Assembly: GCF_014645655.1 (NCBI RefSeq)
Contig: NZ_BMMD01000001.1
Location: forward strand, 405,357 to 469,356
Length of the DNA: 64,000 nt
DNA from: Agromyces bauzanensis
GTDB taxonomy: Bacteria; Actinomycetota; Actinomycetes; Actinomycetales; Microbacteriaceae
Direction: 5' to 3'
Numbering within the stretch: position 1 is the first letter of the stretch; the number at the start of each line of letters is the position of its first letter. A model generated the notes under the pieces. That model was not told the DNA's origin. It worked only from the letters and a program-made list of their open reading frames with translations, and ran no database searches. Below, piece by piece: positions 18,383 through 26,855 of the stretch. The position numbers and the translations under genes were made by a program.

Positions 18383-19277
18383 ATCCGTGACCCGCGGACC
18401 CGTGCACACGATGGCGCAGGTGCTGCTCTCGTCGCGGCCGATCAGCTGGATCAACACCGCGTTCCCGTTCGCCGCCGCCTACCTGCTCACCACCGGTACC
18501 GTCGACGCCCTCCTTGTCGTGGGCACGCTGTTCTTCCTCATCCCCTACAACCTGCTCATGTACGGCGTCAACGACGTCTTCGACTACGAGTCCGACCTGC
18601 GGAACCCGCGCAAGGGCGGCGCGGAGGGTGCGCTTCTCGAGCCGGGGCTGCATCGCACGGTCGTGTGGTCGGGCATCATCACGGTGGCCCCGCTCATCGT
18701 CGCCATGCTCTGGCTCGGCGGCACGGGGCATCCGTGGTCCTGGCTCGTGCTGGCGGTGAGCCTGTTCGCGGTGTTCGCGTACTCGGTGCCCGGACTGCGG
18801 TTCAAGGAGCGCCCGGTGCTCGACTCCGTCACGTCCAGCACCCACTTCGTGAGTCCCGCCGTGTACGGGCTGGCGGTCGCCGGAGCCGAGCCGACGCCGC
18901 AGCTCATCGCACTGCTCGCGGCGTTCTTCTGCTGGGGCATGGCGAGCCACGCCTTCGGCGCCGTGCAGGACGTGGTGCCCGACCGGGAGGCCGGCATCGC
19001 CTCGATCGCCACGGCGCTGGGAGCCCGTGCGACCGTGCGCCTCGCCCTCGGGCTCTGGGTGGTCGCCGGCCTCCTCATGCTCGTGACCGAATGGCCGGGG
19101 CCGCTCGCGGCCTTCCTCGTGACGCCGTACCTCGTCGCGGCGTGGCCGTACCGCTCGGTCGGCGACGCCGAGTCTGGCACGGCGAACCGGGGCTGGCGCC
19201 GATTCATCGCGCTGAACTACGCGATCGGATTCCTCGTCACCATGCTGCTCATCTGGTGGGCGCTGGTGCGGTCGTAG
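18369..19277 (+). CDS. crtEb: Lycopene elongase (UbiA-type prenyltransferase)
   Basis: Adds two C5 units to lycopene, giving the C50 flavuxanthin skeleton before cyclisation. The 302-residue membrane protein has the prenyl-diphosphate-binding motif NDVFDYESD (near residue 65-73) and the second aspartate motif QDVVPDREAG (near 200), with about eight hydrophobic segments. ATG 18369 is chosen because GAGGCGG lies just upstream; the open frame starts 18 bases earlier. It is the last recognisable gene of the carotenoid operon. Confidence 0.92.
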   Translation: MMKTESVTRGPVHTMAQVLLSSRPISWINTAFPFAAAYLLTTGTVDALLVVGTLFFLIPYNLLMYGVNDVFDYESDLRNPRKGGAEGALLEPGLHRTVVWSGIITVAPLIVAMLWLGGTGHPWSWLVLAVSLFAVFAYSVPGLRFKERPVLDSVTSSTHFVSPAVYGLAVAGAEPTPQLIALLAAFFCWGMASHAFGAVQDVVPDREAGIASIATALGARATVRLALGLWVVAGLLMLVTEWPGPLAAFLVTPYLVAAWPYRSVGDAESGTANRGWRRFIALNYAIGFLVTMLLIWWALVRS

Positions 19278-19286
19278 GCTGGCTGC

Positions 19287-19658
19287 ATGTCCTCCGACTC
19301 CCCCGTCCGCGTCGACGCGTGGCTGTGGGCGGTGCGCCAGTTCAAGACGCGCTCGGCAGCCACGTCCGCCTGCCGCGCCGGCCACGTGCGCGTGAACGGC
19401 GAGCGCGCGAAAGCCGCGCAGCCCGTACGGCCGGGCGACGAGGTGCGGGTGCGCGTCGACGGGTTCGACCGGATGCTGGTGGTGCGCCAGACCCTCGTGA
19501 AGCGCGTGTCGGCGAGCGTCGCCGTGACCGCGCTCGAGGATCGCACGCCCCCGCGGCCGCCGCGTGAGGCCGTGCCGGTCGTGCCGGTGCGCGACCGCGG
19601 CGCGGGTCGGCCGACGAAGCGCGAGCGACGGGACCTCGAGCGACTGCGCGGGCGCTGA
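19287..19658 (+). CDS. S4-domain RNA-binding protein (Hsp15-like)
   Basis: A 123-residue basic protein with an N-terminal S4 RNA-binding domain: VDAWLWAVRQFKTRSAATSA, then GHVRVNGERAKAAQPVRPGD. The C-terminus is arginine-rich. Hsp15 proteins bind peptidyl-tRNA-blocked large ribosomal subunits released during heat stress. It starts nine bases after crtEb on the same strand and may be read through from the carotenoid operon, though no functional tie is evident. Confidence 0.86.
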   Translation: MSSDSPVRVDAWLWAVRQFKTRSAATSACRAGHVRVNGERAKAAQPVRPGDEVRVRVDGFDRMLVVRQTLVKRVSASVAVTALEDRTPPRPPREAVPVVPVRDRGAGRPTKRERRDLERLRGR

Positions 19659-19713
19659 GCGACCCGCCTCGGGATCCGCCGGGCCCGCGCGTCGCCGGGC
19701 GTAGCCTGAGACG

Positions 19714-20007
19714 GTGCAGAAGGAAATCAGCCACGAGCCCGATGCCCGCCGCTACGTGCTCCGCGTCGACGGCGACATCGCGAGTGTCCTCGACTACCGC
19801 GTGCTCGGCGACTCGGTCGCGTTCACGCGCGCCTTCACGAATCCGCCGTACCGCGGCAGCGGACTCGCGGGCGAACTGGTCGAATTCGCCGTCGACGACG
19901 TCGAGGCGGCCGGCGGTCGCCACATCGTGCCGAGCTGCTGGTACGTCGGCGAGTGGTTCGGACGCCACCCCGACCGCGCCGGCCTCCTCGATCCCCGAAC
20001 GGTCTGA
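19714..20007 (+). CDS. Small GNAT-type N-acetyltransferase (YjdJ-like)
   Basis: A 97-residue minimal acetyltransferase domain. AFTNPPYRGSGLAGELVEFA (about residues 44-63) is the acetyl-CoA pyrophosphate-binding loop, and PSCWYVGEWFGRHPD is the C-terminal motif of YjdJ/Gcn5-like proteins. GTG 19714 is the only sensible start. The substrate is unknown. It is followed four bases later by nnrE. Confidence 0.85.
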   Translation: MQKEISHEPDARRYVLRVDGDIASVLDYRVLGDSVAFTRAFTNPPYRGSGLAGELVEFAVDDVEAAGGRHIVPSCWYVGEWFGRHPDRAGLLDPRTV

Positions 20008-20011
20008 TCCC

Positions 20012-20695
20012 ATGGTCGCGGGATACTCGGCGGCACAGGTCCGCGCGGCGGAGGCGCCGCACCTCGCGCGGGGCGAACCGCTCATGCGACGTGCGGCCGC
20101 GGCACTGGCCTCGGCGATCCGCGGCGTTCTCGCCGACTCGGATGCGCCGCATGGCCCGGTCGTGCTCCTCGTCGGCGCCGGCGACAACGGCGGCGACGCG
20201 CTGTTCGCGGGCGCGGACCTCGCGCGCGACGGGGTCGACGTGGTCGGCGTGGCGACGTCGGAGCGGATGCACCCCGGCGGGCGCGAGGCCGCCGCCGAGG
20301 CCGGCGTCCGCTTCGTCGGGCCGGACGACACGGATGCCGCGCGAGCGGCGTTCGAATCGGCGGTCGTGCTCGTCGACGGCATCCTCGGCACGGGCACGAG
20401 CAGTTCGCCGGCGCTCCGGGGGGCGGCGCGCGACCTCGTGGAGCTGGCGATCCCGATCGTGGAACGGCGTGGCACGTCGGTGGTCGCGGTCGACCTGCCG
20501 AGCGGCATCCATCCCGACGACGGCACCGTGCCCGACCCGAGGGTGCTGCACGCCACGTTGACGGTGACCTTCGGGGCCGTGAAGGCCGGACTGCTGCGCG
20601 GGCCCGCCACCGGCTACGCCGGTCGCGTGGAACTCGTCGATCTCGGGCTCGGCGACGAGCTCGCGGCCTTGGCCCCGCTCGTGCTCACCGACTGA
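20012..20695 (+). CDS. nnrE: NAD(P)H-hydrate epimerase (YjeF N-terminal domain)
   Basis: Epimerises the R and S forms of damaged NAD(P)H hydrate for repair by a dehydratase. The 227-residue protein has LLVGAGDNGGDALFAGADLA (residues about 53-72), the nucleotide-binding glycine loop, and VVAVDLPSGIHPDDG (about 157-171), the catalytic aspartate and K+ site. Only the epimerase domain is present; no dehydratase domain or nnrD gene follows here. It is co-directional with the small acetyltransferase and ends before a strong hairpin. Confidence 0.88.
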   Translation: MVAGYSAAQVRAAEAPHLARGEPLMRRAAAALASAIRGVLADSDAPHGPVVLLVGAGDNGGDALFAGADLARDGVDVVGVATSERMHPGGREAAAEAGVRFVGPDDTDAARAAFESAVVLVDGILGTGTSSSPALRGAARDLVELAIPIVERRGTSVVAVDLPSGIHPDDGTVPDPRVLHATLTVTFGAVKAGLLRGPATGYAGRVELVDLGLGDELAALAPLVLTD

Positions 20696-20827
20696 GGCGG
20701 GCCGAGGTGCTCCCCGTGCCCTGGCCGCATCCCTCTCGCTGCCACCGAGAGTGCACTCGCCGCCCCCGGGAGGGCGGGAGGTGCACGCTCGGCGGACGGC
20801 GGCGGGAGTCGAAGCCCGCAGACGCGA

Positions 20828-20860
20828 ACGCGGGCCGGGGTCGTCGACCCCGGCCCGCGT
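20828..20860. terminator. Bidirectional terminator hairpin
   Basis: Perfect 15-base arms, ACGCGGGCCGGGGTC (20828-20842) and its complement (20846-20860), enclose a 3-base loop. It lies between nnrE and the convergent transglycosylase gene. Confidence 0.8.
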
Positions 20861-20867
20861 CAGCGGA

Positions 20868-21749
20868 TCAGTACCAGTTGACGGCCTGCGAGTGCGACCA
20901 CGCGCTGCAGGGCGTGCCGTACGCGGCCCTGACGTACCCGAGGCCCCACGTGATCTGGGTCCGGGCGTTGGTCGCCCAGTCGGCACCGGCCGTGGCCATC
21001 TTGCTGCCCGGTAGCGCCTGCGGGATGCCGGTGGCGCCGCTCGAGGCGTTGTAGGCCGTGTACGACCAGCCGGATTCCCTCTGCCAGAGGTTGTTCAGAC
21101 ACTGGAACTGGTCGGCGCCCCACCCGTACTGCGACGCGGCGAGGTCGGCGGCGAACGCTCGTGCGCCGTCGGGCGTGTTGGCCGCGGCCAACTCGGCCGC
21201 GGCTGCGGCAGCCGCCGCGGCGGCGGCTTCGGCCCGGGCCTTGTCCCAGGCCGCGGCCGCGGCGGCGGTCTTCTCGGCTTCCGCACGCGTCGCCTTCGCG
21301 AGGTCGGCGACCTCGTCGACGGGAATGCTGCGGTACTCATTGAGCGACGCGACGGAGGAGGCGAGGCCCGAGGCGTCGACCTTGCCCTCGGCTTCGGCCA
21401 GCGCCGCGTTCGCGACGCTGATGGTGTCCTCGGCGTTGTCGAGGATGCGCGCGGCGGCGATCGTGCGATGGGCGCCGACCTGCTCGCCGTGCAACGTGCC
21501 GGCATAGTTGAGCGCCTGTGTGGCCTCGATGCGGGCCTGGGTCTCGGCGGCGCCCTGCACCGTGAAGCCGGTGCCGACGACGAGGCCGGCGGCGGCGATC
21601 GCGCCGGCGACGATGAAGCGGCGGCGGCCGATGCGCCGGCGACGGAGCTCGCGCCGAGACGTGGCCGGCGGAGTGGCGGGTGAGGTCGGGTTGGAGCTGT
21701 TCGGGTTGTCGGTTTCGGAGGCGCGCGTGATTCGGTTCGTGTTTCGCAT
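20868..21749 (-). CDS. Secreted lytic-transglycosylase-like cell-wall protein (paralogue A)
   Basis: The 293-residue protein has a basic, Ser/Pro/Asn-rich cytoplasmic leader, then GRRRFIVAG and one hydrophobic segment (about residues 36-58), a Tat-like or uncleaved signal anchor. An Ala/Glu/Lys-rich coiled linker follows, and then a C-terminal lysozyme-like domain. In that domain QRESGW holds the likely catalytic glutamate and SGATGIPQALPGSKMA the substrate loop; it ends in NWY. It probably cleaves or remodels peptidoglycan. ATG 21749 is chosen as the start of the basic leader, but no good ribosome-binding site precedes it. Paralogue B lies at 30265-31197 with near-identical C-terminal motifs and the same terminator arrangement. 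Confidence 0.82.
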   Translation of the reverse strand: MRNTNRITRASETDNPNSSNPTSPATPPATSRRELRRRRIGRRRFIVAGAIAAAGLVVGTGFTVQGAAETQARIEATQALNYAGTLHGEQVGAHRTIAAARILDNAEDTISVANAALAEAEGKVDASGLASSVASLNEYRSIPVDEVADLAKATRAEAEKTAAAAAAWDKARAEAAAAAAAAAAAELAAANTPDGARAFAADLAASQYGWGADQFQCLNNLWQRESGWSYTAYNASSGATGIPQALPGSKMATAGADWATNARTQITWGLGYVRAAYGTPCSAWSHSQAVNWY

Positions 21750-21867
21750 AGGAGAAGGGCGCTCGGTCGGGGGTCGGGGGGCCGCGCGCCTTCCGAGCCG
21801 AGGCGCACCCGGCAACCCTGCCCCGCGAATCTGGAAGGTTCCTCAGTTCCTCCTGTGCAGACCATGA

Positions 21868-22329
21868 CCGCGCTGCCTCAGCGGCGAGCGGTTCGACCAG
21901 TGCTGCGGCAGGTTCATCGCGGGCACCGCGGATGCCCCGACGGCCGAACGGCACATGCGCTCGCGGTACTCGGCCTTCGTGATCGGCGACTCCAGGTACC
22001 TGCTCGCCACGTGGCATCCGTCTCGGCTGGCCCTCGAGGCGCGCGTCGCCGACGAACTCCGCGGATGCCGCGTCACTGGCCTCAGCGCGGGCCTGCACTG
22101 CCTCCTCGAGCTTCCGCCCGGCTCGAGCGAGGAGCGGGTGACCGAGGAGGCGGCGCGGCTCGGGCTCCGGTTCGACGGGCTCTGCTCGTTCCGACTGCGC
22201 GGCACGCAGTGGCGGCATCCGCCCGCCATGGTCGTCGGCTACGGCGCTCCCCCGGCGCACCGCTTCGACGAGGCGGTCGACCTCGCGATCCGGGCGGTCG
22301 GCGCCGTGCTCGACGAGCGAGGCGCCTGA
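21868..22329 (+). pseudogene. Chimeric remnant: YchJ N-terminal part joined to the C-terminus of a MocR/PdxR-type regulator
   Basis: In one frame, CLSGERFDQCCGRFIAG and MRSRYSAFVIGDSRYLLATW are the N-terminal half of YchJ/UPF0225 SEC-C proteins. From about 22040 the same frame instead reads GLSAGLHCLLELPPGS and PPAMVVGYGAPP, the C-terminal end of GntR-aminotransferase (MocR) regulators. A TGA at 21865 cuts the frame off from any normal YchJ start, and an ATG ACC start lies in another frame, so the front is frameshifted too. An ORF from ATG 21955 could be translated but lacks both parent active sites. It reads as a deletion fusion of two unrelated genes. Confidence 0.7.
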
Positions 22330-22341
22330 CGCGGCGGCGTA

Positions 22342-23208
22342 TCACGCATCGTCGATGCCGCCCTCGTCGAGCGGCAGCCCGTCGAGGGACGCGTACGCCC
22401 GCTCGACGGCGCTGACGAGACCCTCGACGGGGAACGGCCAGTCGTCGTGCTCGGCGAGTGCCGCGGCCGCGCCCAGGCCCGCGTCGTGTGCCGCGACGAA
22501 GTGCTCGGCGATCGTGCGGAGGTCCGCGGCCTGCCGTTCGACGAACTCGCGATCCACGACGCGTCCGTGTCCCGGGATCACGCGATCGCCGCGCCGCAGC
22601 TCGGCGACCAGTCCGTCGAGCACGCCCGGCCAGTCGAGCGGGAAGCTGCCCGAGCCGTACATCGGCGGCCCCGACTCCTCCACGAGATCGCCCACGACCC
22701 AGACGCGCTGGGCGGGCGCGAAGACCACGAGGTCGGTGTCGGTGTGCGCGCGCGGTTGCGGTCGCAGCTCGACGACGACGCCGCCGAGATCGAGCCGGGA
22801 AATCCGCTCCACCGGATGCGTCGGCGGCGTGAGCCGCGCGTCGTGCCAGCGCCGCTCGGGCTCGCGGGACGGGTCGGTTCGCCACGCCGCGAGCCGGGGA
22901 CCTTCGTAGCGCTCGAAATGGCGGACGATTCCCGCGTGGCCGTAGATCGCGGCATCCGTTGCCGATCCCGGGCCGAACACCTGGTTGCCGAACGTGTGAT
23001 CGAAGTGGGCGTGCGTGTTCACCACCCACCGCACGTCGCCGTCGAACCGCCGCCCGATGTCGGCGTCGAGCTCCTCGGCCTCGGCGGGCTCCGCACCGGT
23101 GTCGACGACGAGGAGCCCGTCGTCGCCCTCCACGACGACCGTCGACAGGTCGAATGGTCCGCCGCGACGCTGGTGGATGCGGGGGGCGACCGTGGTCCAC
23201 GTGGGCAT
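22342..23208 (-). CDS. MBL-fold metallo-hydrolase
   Basis: A 288-residue metallo-beta-lactamase-fold enzyme. THAHFDHTFGN (about residues 65-75) is the HxHxDH zinc motif. The later ligands are in RAHTDTDLVVF, VWVVGDLVEES and VIPGHGRVV. It resembles glyoxalase-II-like and quinoprotein-relay-type hydrolases; the substrate is unknown. The gene is intact although flanked on one side by a chimeric remnant. It is divergent from the alarmone synthetase gene. Confidence 0.85.
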   Translation of the reverse strand: MPTWTTVAPRIHQRRGGPFDLSTVVVEGDDGLLVVDTGAEPAEAEELDADIGRRFDGDVRWVVNTHAHFDHTFGNQVFGPGSATDAAIYGHAGIVRHFERYEGPRLAAWRTDPSREPERRWHDARLTPPTHPVERISRLDLGGVVVELRPQPRAHTDTDLVVFAPAQRVWVVGDLVEESGPPMYGSGSFPLDWPGVLDGLVAELRRGDRVIPGHGRVVDREFVERQAADLRTIAEHFVAAHDAGLGAAAALAEHDDWPFPVEGLVSAVERAYASLDGLPLDEGGIDDA

Positions 23209-23281
23209 CTCCCGATGCTAGCGATCCGCGCGCAGCGGAATCGCGGCCCGTCAAAGCGAATCCAGAAATTCCGCCCGTAGC

Positions 23282-24040
23282 GTGGCCTACGTGACTCCGC
23301 TCGACGGCATCCCGGCGACCCGGCGCGGCGACGCGCCCCACATGCTCACGGCGCGCGCCCAGCGCACCCTCGAGGCGATCGACGGGCACACGCTCGACGA
23401 GATGCGCGCCCTCCGCGACGAGACCGAGCGCTTCATGCTGCGCTACAAGTTCGGCATGGACGAGGTCGTCACGAAGCTGTCCATCCTCCGGGAGGAGTTC
23501 AGCCTCGACCACGACCACAACCCCATCGAGCACATCTCGAGTCGGCTCAAGAGCCTCGACAGCGTCATCGCGAAGATGCAGCGCAAGGGCATCGAGCCGA
23601 CGCTCGAGTCGATCCGCGAGACCATCACCGACATCGCGGGCGTGCGAGTCACGTGCAGCTTCGTCACCGACGCGTACCGACTCGCCGAGCTGCTCACGAC
23701 CCAGCGCGACATCCGGGTGCTGAAGACCAAGGACTACATCGCCGAGCCGAAGGAGAACGGCTACCAGAGCCTGCACGTCATCGTCGAGGTGCCCGTGTTC
23801 CTGTCGACCGGGGCGCACCCGGTGGCCGTCGAAGTGCAGATCCGCACGATCGCGATGGACTTCTGGGCGAGCCTCGAGCACAAGATCTACTACAAGTACG
23901 ACCGGCGGGTGCCCGCGGAACTGCTCGAGGAGTTGACGGATGCCGCACACACGGCCGCCGACCTCGACGCGCGCATGGAGCGGCTGCACCGGCAGCTGCA
24001 CGGCGCCCCGACGCACGGACGCGGGCGCGTCTCGATCTGA
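23282..24040 (+). CDS. RelA/SpoT-domain small alarmone synthetase
   Basis: Makes (p)ppGpp by pyrophosphate transfer from ATP to GTP or GDP. The 252-residue protein has only a synthetase domain: RLKSLDSVIAKMQRKGI, ITDIAGVRVTCSF, YIAEPKENGYQSLHVIV and EVQIRTIAMDFWASLEHKI are the conserved substrate-binding motifs. There is no HD hydrolase, TGS or ACT domain. The GTG at 23282 is the first start; a second GTG nine bases later is equally possible. Expression control of the single-domain enzyme cannot be inferred from the short upstream region. Confidence 0.9.
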   Translation: MAYVTPLDGIPATRRGDAPHMLTARAQRTLEAIDGHTLDEMRALRDETERFMLRYKFGMDEVVTKLSILREEFSLDHDHNPIEHISSRLKSLDSVIAKMQRKGIEPTLESIRETITDIAGVRVTCSFVTDAYRLAELLTTQRDIRVLKTKDYIAEPKENGYQSLHVIVEVPVFLSTGAHPVAVEVQIRTIAMDFWASLEHKIYYKYDRRVPAELLEELTDAAHTAADLDARMERLHRQLHGAPTHGRGRVSI

Positions 24041-24059
24041 GCCGCTCGACGCCGGGCGC

Positions 24060-24420
24060 TCATTCGAGCGCCGCGAATGCCTCGCGTCCGGCATCGGTCA
24101 CGCAGCGACCGATCCCCGGGCACGCACGCGACCCAGCCCTCGGCGACCAGCGTGTCGAGGAGGTGGGCGCCCGTCCAGTCGAGGCATCAGCGCAGGGCGG
24201 GACGCCGGCCGGCGGCCGTGTCGACCTCGCGCAATCGCGGGCGCTCCGCGAGCTCCCCGCCGAGGTGCCGGAGACGACCCGGCTCCCCCGCTTCCAGCGG
24301 CGCGATGGCCCCCTCGGCCACGAGCGCATCGGCAAGCCGCGGGGCGAGGCGATCGTGAAGGTGCGGTGCTGAGGCCTCGCGGTTCGTGAACGGGCCACTG
24401 CACGCCGCGCGTCGCCGCCG
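24060..24420 (-). pseudogene. Frameshifted remnant of an ArsR-type HTH regulator
   Basis: Fragments in different frames line up with the C-terminal half of ArsR-like regulators. LHDRLAPRLADALVAEGAI lies in one frame (about 24310-24370). CLDWTGAHLLDTLVAEGWV lies after a TGA in another, and RCVTDAGREAFAALE ending at 24060 in a third. At least two frameshifts and one stop separate them, and the N-terminal winged helix is not recognisable. It would have been divergent from the P450-like remnant. The family call is from motif memory. Confidence 0.55.
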
Positions 24421-24519
24421 CACCGAGGAGCGCCTCTCGACCCTCGACACGGGCGCCCTCGCGACGGCCACCTCCTCGCGTACGAGCGCCATGGCGCCCG
24501 CCGGAGCCGACGCGGTCGC

Positions 24520-24889
24520 CGTGCAGATGCCCGTCGCGTGTCTGGCGGAGCAGCTCGGCTTCGCCGTTCCCGACTCGGCGTCCCGCCTGTCGCCGTGCTC
24601 GCAGACCATTACCCGGCGGGCGGCCCGTCGGATGCCGCGGACGCCGCCCTCGTGCGGCTGCTCGCCGCCGCACCGCCGCCCGGCCGGCGTGAGCATCGTG
24701 ACGACGGCGTGCTGCGCGTGCAACTCCTCGTGCGGGCGCACGTCGCGACCGCCGCCCTCATCTTGGGCGACGTCGGTGCGGCTGCGGCGCATCCCGACGC
24801 CGCGTTCGGCGCTGGCGCCCGGGCGTGTCCGGCGCCCGGACCGGCGCTCGCCATCGCGACCGCCGTGGTGGACGGACTGCGCCCATGAT
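24520..24889 (+). pseudogene. P450-like C-terminal remnant
   Basis: The frame ends with FGAGARACPAPGPALAIATA (about 24806-24866), which follows the FGxGxHxCxGxxLA haem-cysteine loop of cytochrome P450s, preceded by LRVQLLVRAHVATAALIL. Upstream coding similarity fades, with the initial part in another frame, so only the tail of the gene is left. Its TGA overlaps the ATG of the PEP-mutase-like remnant, suggesting the two once formed an operon. It may instead be a small P450-like protein not known to me. Confidence 0.4.
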
Positions 24890-25400
24890 GACGCCGGCGA
24901 CCTTCCGCGCCCTGCACCGTCGGGGCGATCCGCTCGTGCTGCCGAACGCCCGGGACCTCGCCTCCGCGAGCTGGCTTCGGGCCGTCGGCCGGTACGCCGC
25001 GCGACTCGCGGGCCTCGGCGTCGTGGGCGTCAACGTCGAGGACTCCGATGCCGAGGGCCGGCTCGTCGATCCAGAACTCGCCGCGCACAAGGTCCACGCG
25101 ATCTCGACGGCGGCGCCCGGGCTGTACCTCAACGCCCGGACCGATCCGTTCTGGGTCGGCAGCCCGGCCGATGTCCGGCAACGCACTCGTGAGGCGGTGG
25201 CTCGTGCGCACCGGTACCTCGCGGCGGGCGCCACGGGCGTGTTCGTGCCCGGGGCCATCGCGCTCGACGTCGTGGCAACGCTCGCCCGCGCCACGCGGAC
25301 CCCGAACACCGAGGCGCAGACCCGAACCGGCTGATCGCGACGCGTGGCGCGACTCACCGTCGCCGTGCAGCACGCGTACCGATTCGACGACGTCGGCGCG
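24885..25400 (+). pseudogene. Internally deleted isocitrate lyase/PEP mutase-family remnant
   Basis: The 149-residue ORF (24885-25334) starts like a PEP-mutase-family enzyme (TFRALHRRGDPLVLPNARD) and continues with LGVVGVNVEDSDAEG and GLYLNARTDPFW. The roughly 60-80 residues that should lie between, including the metal-binding DxDxGYG segment, are missing at about 24985. The usual C-terminal motif appears out of frame as VARLTVAVQHAYR after 25344. The family length is about 250-280. Without the metal site it cannot be catalytic. Confidence 0.65.
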
Positions 25401-25469
25401 GCAGCCGGGGCGTCGGCCCCACGAGACCGTCGGCAAACTGCTCGTCACGACCTGAGCCGCGGCGTGCGC

Positions 25470-26492
25470 TCAGTCTGGGGTGCGTGCTCGGCTGGGCTGC
25501 ACGCGCATCGGCTCACCGGGCATCTTCGGGAAGTCCGGCGGGAACGGCAGCTCGCCCAGGCCGCCGTCGAGGTCGCGCTGCCACCACTCGAGCAGCGTGT
25601 CGAGCCGACCGGGCCGATCGTGCATGCCCGCCCACGGATCTCCCGACTCTCGCAGCCGCTCGGGCACCGTGCGGACGGTGAACTCCGCGGGGTCGGCACC
25701 GTCGAGCTCCTCCCACGCGAGCGGACATGACACAGGCGCGTGCGGGAGAGGGCGCGGGCTGTAGGCGCCGGCCATCGTGCGGTCGCGGTTGGCCTGGTTG
25801 TAATCGATGAAGATGCGGTCGCCGCGCTCCTCCTTCCACCATGCCGTCGTGAGCTCGGCCGGCATGCGGCGCTCGAGCTCCCGCGCGAGCGCGATGACGG
25901 CGTGCCGGACATCGAGGAACTCGTGCTCGGGCTCGATGGCCGCGAACACGTGGATGCCGCGGTTGCCCGACGTCTTCACGTAGCCGGCGAGCCCGACCTC
26001 GCCGAGCAGGTCGCGCAGCGCGTACGCGGCCGGCACCGCGTGGGCGAACCCGGTGCCGGGCTGCGGATCGAGGTCGACCCGGAGCTGGTCGGGGTTGTCG
26101 GTGTTCCCCGCGCGGGACGCCCACGGATGGAACACCACGGTGTTCATCTGCGCGGCCCACACCGCGGCGGCCGGCTCGTCGAGCACGAGTTGCGGATGCC
26201 GCCGGCCGCTCGGGTACGTGACCGTGACCGATCGCACCCACTCGGGTGCGCCCTTGGGCGGGTTCTTCGAGAAGAACTGCTCGCCGTCGACGCCACCGGG
26301 GAACCGTTGGAGGGAGACGGGACGATCGCCGTTCGCCTCGATGAACGCTTCGCCCACGGCGACGAGGTACTCGGCGAGCTCGAGCTTGGTGACGCCCACC
26401 TCGGGCCAGAGCACCCGGGTCGGCGAGGAGATCCGCACGTCGCGTACGCCGTGCGGACCCGGGACAGAGAGCGTGGTTGCATCACCGGCCAT
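25470..26492 (-). CDS. LigD-type DNA polymerase/primase domain protein
   Basis: A 340-residue stand-alone polymerase domain of the LigD (archaeo-eukaryotic primase) type, which fills gaps and adds nucleotides in non-homologous end joining. Recognisable motifs are TRVLWPEVGVTKLELAEYL, DQLRVDLDPQPG with the catalytic aspartates, TSGNRGIHVFAAI with the catalytic histidine, and IFIDYNQANRDRTMAGAYS. No ligase or nuclease domain is fused and no ku gene is in the window, so it is either an accessory polymerase or works with genes elsewhere. It is intact although surrounded by decayed genes. Confidence 0.92.
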   Translation of the reverse strand: MAGDATTLSVPGPHGVRDVRISSPTRVLWPEVGVTKLELAEYLVAVGEAFIEANGDRPVSLQRFPGGVDGEQFFSKNPPKGAPEWVRSVTVTYPSGRRHPQLVLDEPAAAVWAAQMNTVVFHPWASRAGNTDNPDQLRVDLDPQPGTGFAHAVPAAYALRDLLGEVGLAGYVKTSGNRGIHVFAAIEPEHEFLDVRHAVIALARELERRMPAELTTAWWKEERGDRIFIDYNQANRDRTMAGAYSPRPLPHAPVSCPLAWEELDGADPAEFTVRTVPERLRESGDPWAGMHDRPGRLDTLLEWWQRDLDGGLGELPFPPDFPKMPGEPMRVQPSRARTPD

Positions 26493-26572
26493 GGTGCGAC
26501 GGTACCCTCTCCCCCCGACGACGGCTCGACGGCCGCGCGGAGCGGGCGGCCGTCACCCGGCGCGTGGTGCCG

Positions 26573-26845
26573 TCACACGGTCGCGTAGCGCCGCGCGGCC
26601 CGAGCACGCGCCTTGGCCGCCTCGACCTCGCGGTCCTTCGGCGGGGCCGCCGTGACGAGCTCGTCGAGGAGGTGCTGCGTGATGTGCGCGACCTCGGCGA
26701 CGGCGCGCTCGAACGCGGCCTGGTTCGCCTTCGACGGCTTCGTGGCGCCGCTCACCTTGCGCACGTACTGGAGGGCCGCCGCGTACACCTCGTCGCTGGT
26801 GGCCGCCGGCTCGAAGTTGTGGAGGGGGTGGATGTTCCTGCACAT
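26573..26845 (-). CDS. DUF2277-family protein
   Basis: A 90-residue protein starting MCRNIHPLHNFEPAATSDEV, the invariant opening of DUF2277. ALQYVRKVSGATKPSKANQ and AVAEVAHITQHLLDEL follow. The function is unknown; the conserved Cys-Arg-Asn-Ile start suggests that the N-terminal cysteine matters. ATG 26845 is the only start giving the family N-terminus. Confidence 0.88.
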   Translation of the reverse strand: MCRNIHPLHNFEPAATSDEVYAAALQYVRKVSGATKPSKANQAAFERAVAEVAHITQHLLDELVTAAPPKDREVEAAKARARAARRYATV

Positions 26846-26855
26846 GTCCCGAAGC

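Noticed and set aside
20751..21014. Plus-strand frames at 20707-21054
   Set aside because: They cover the terminator and antisense of the transglycosylase C-terminus and encode no recognisable protein.
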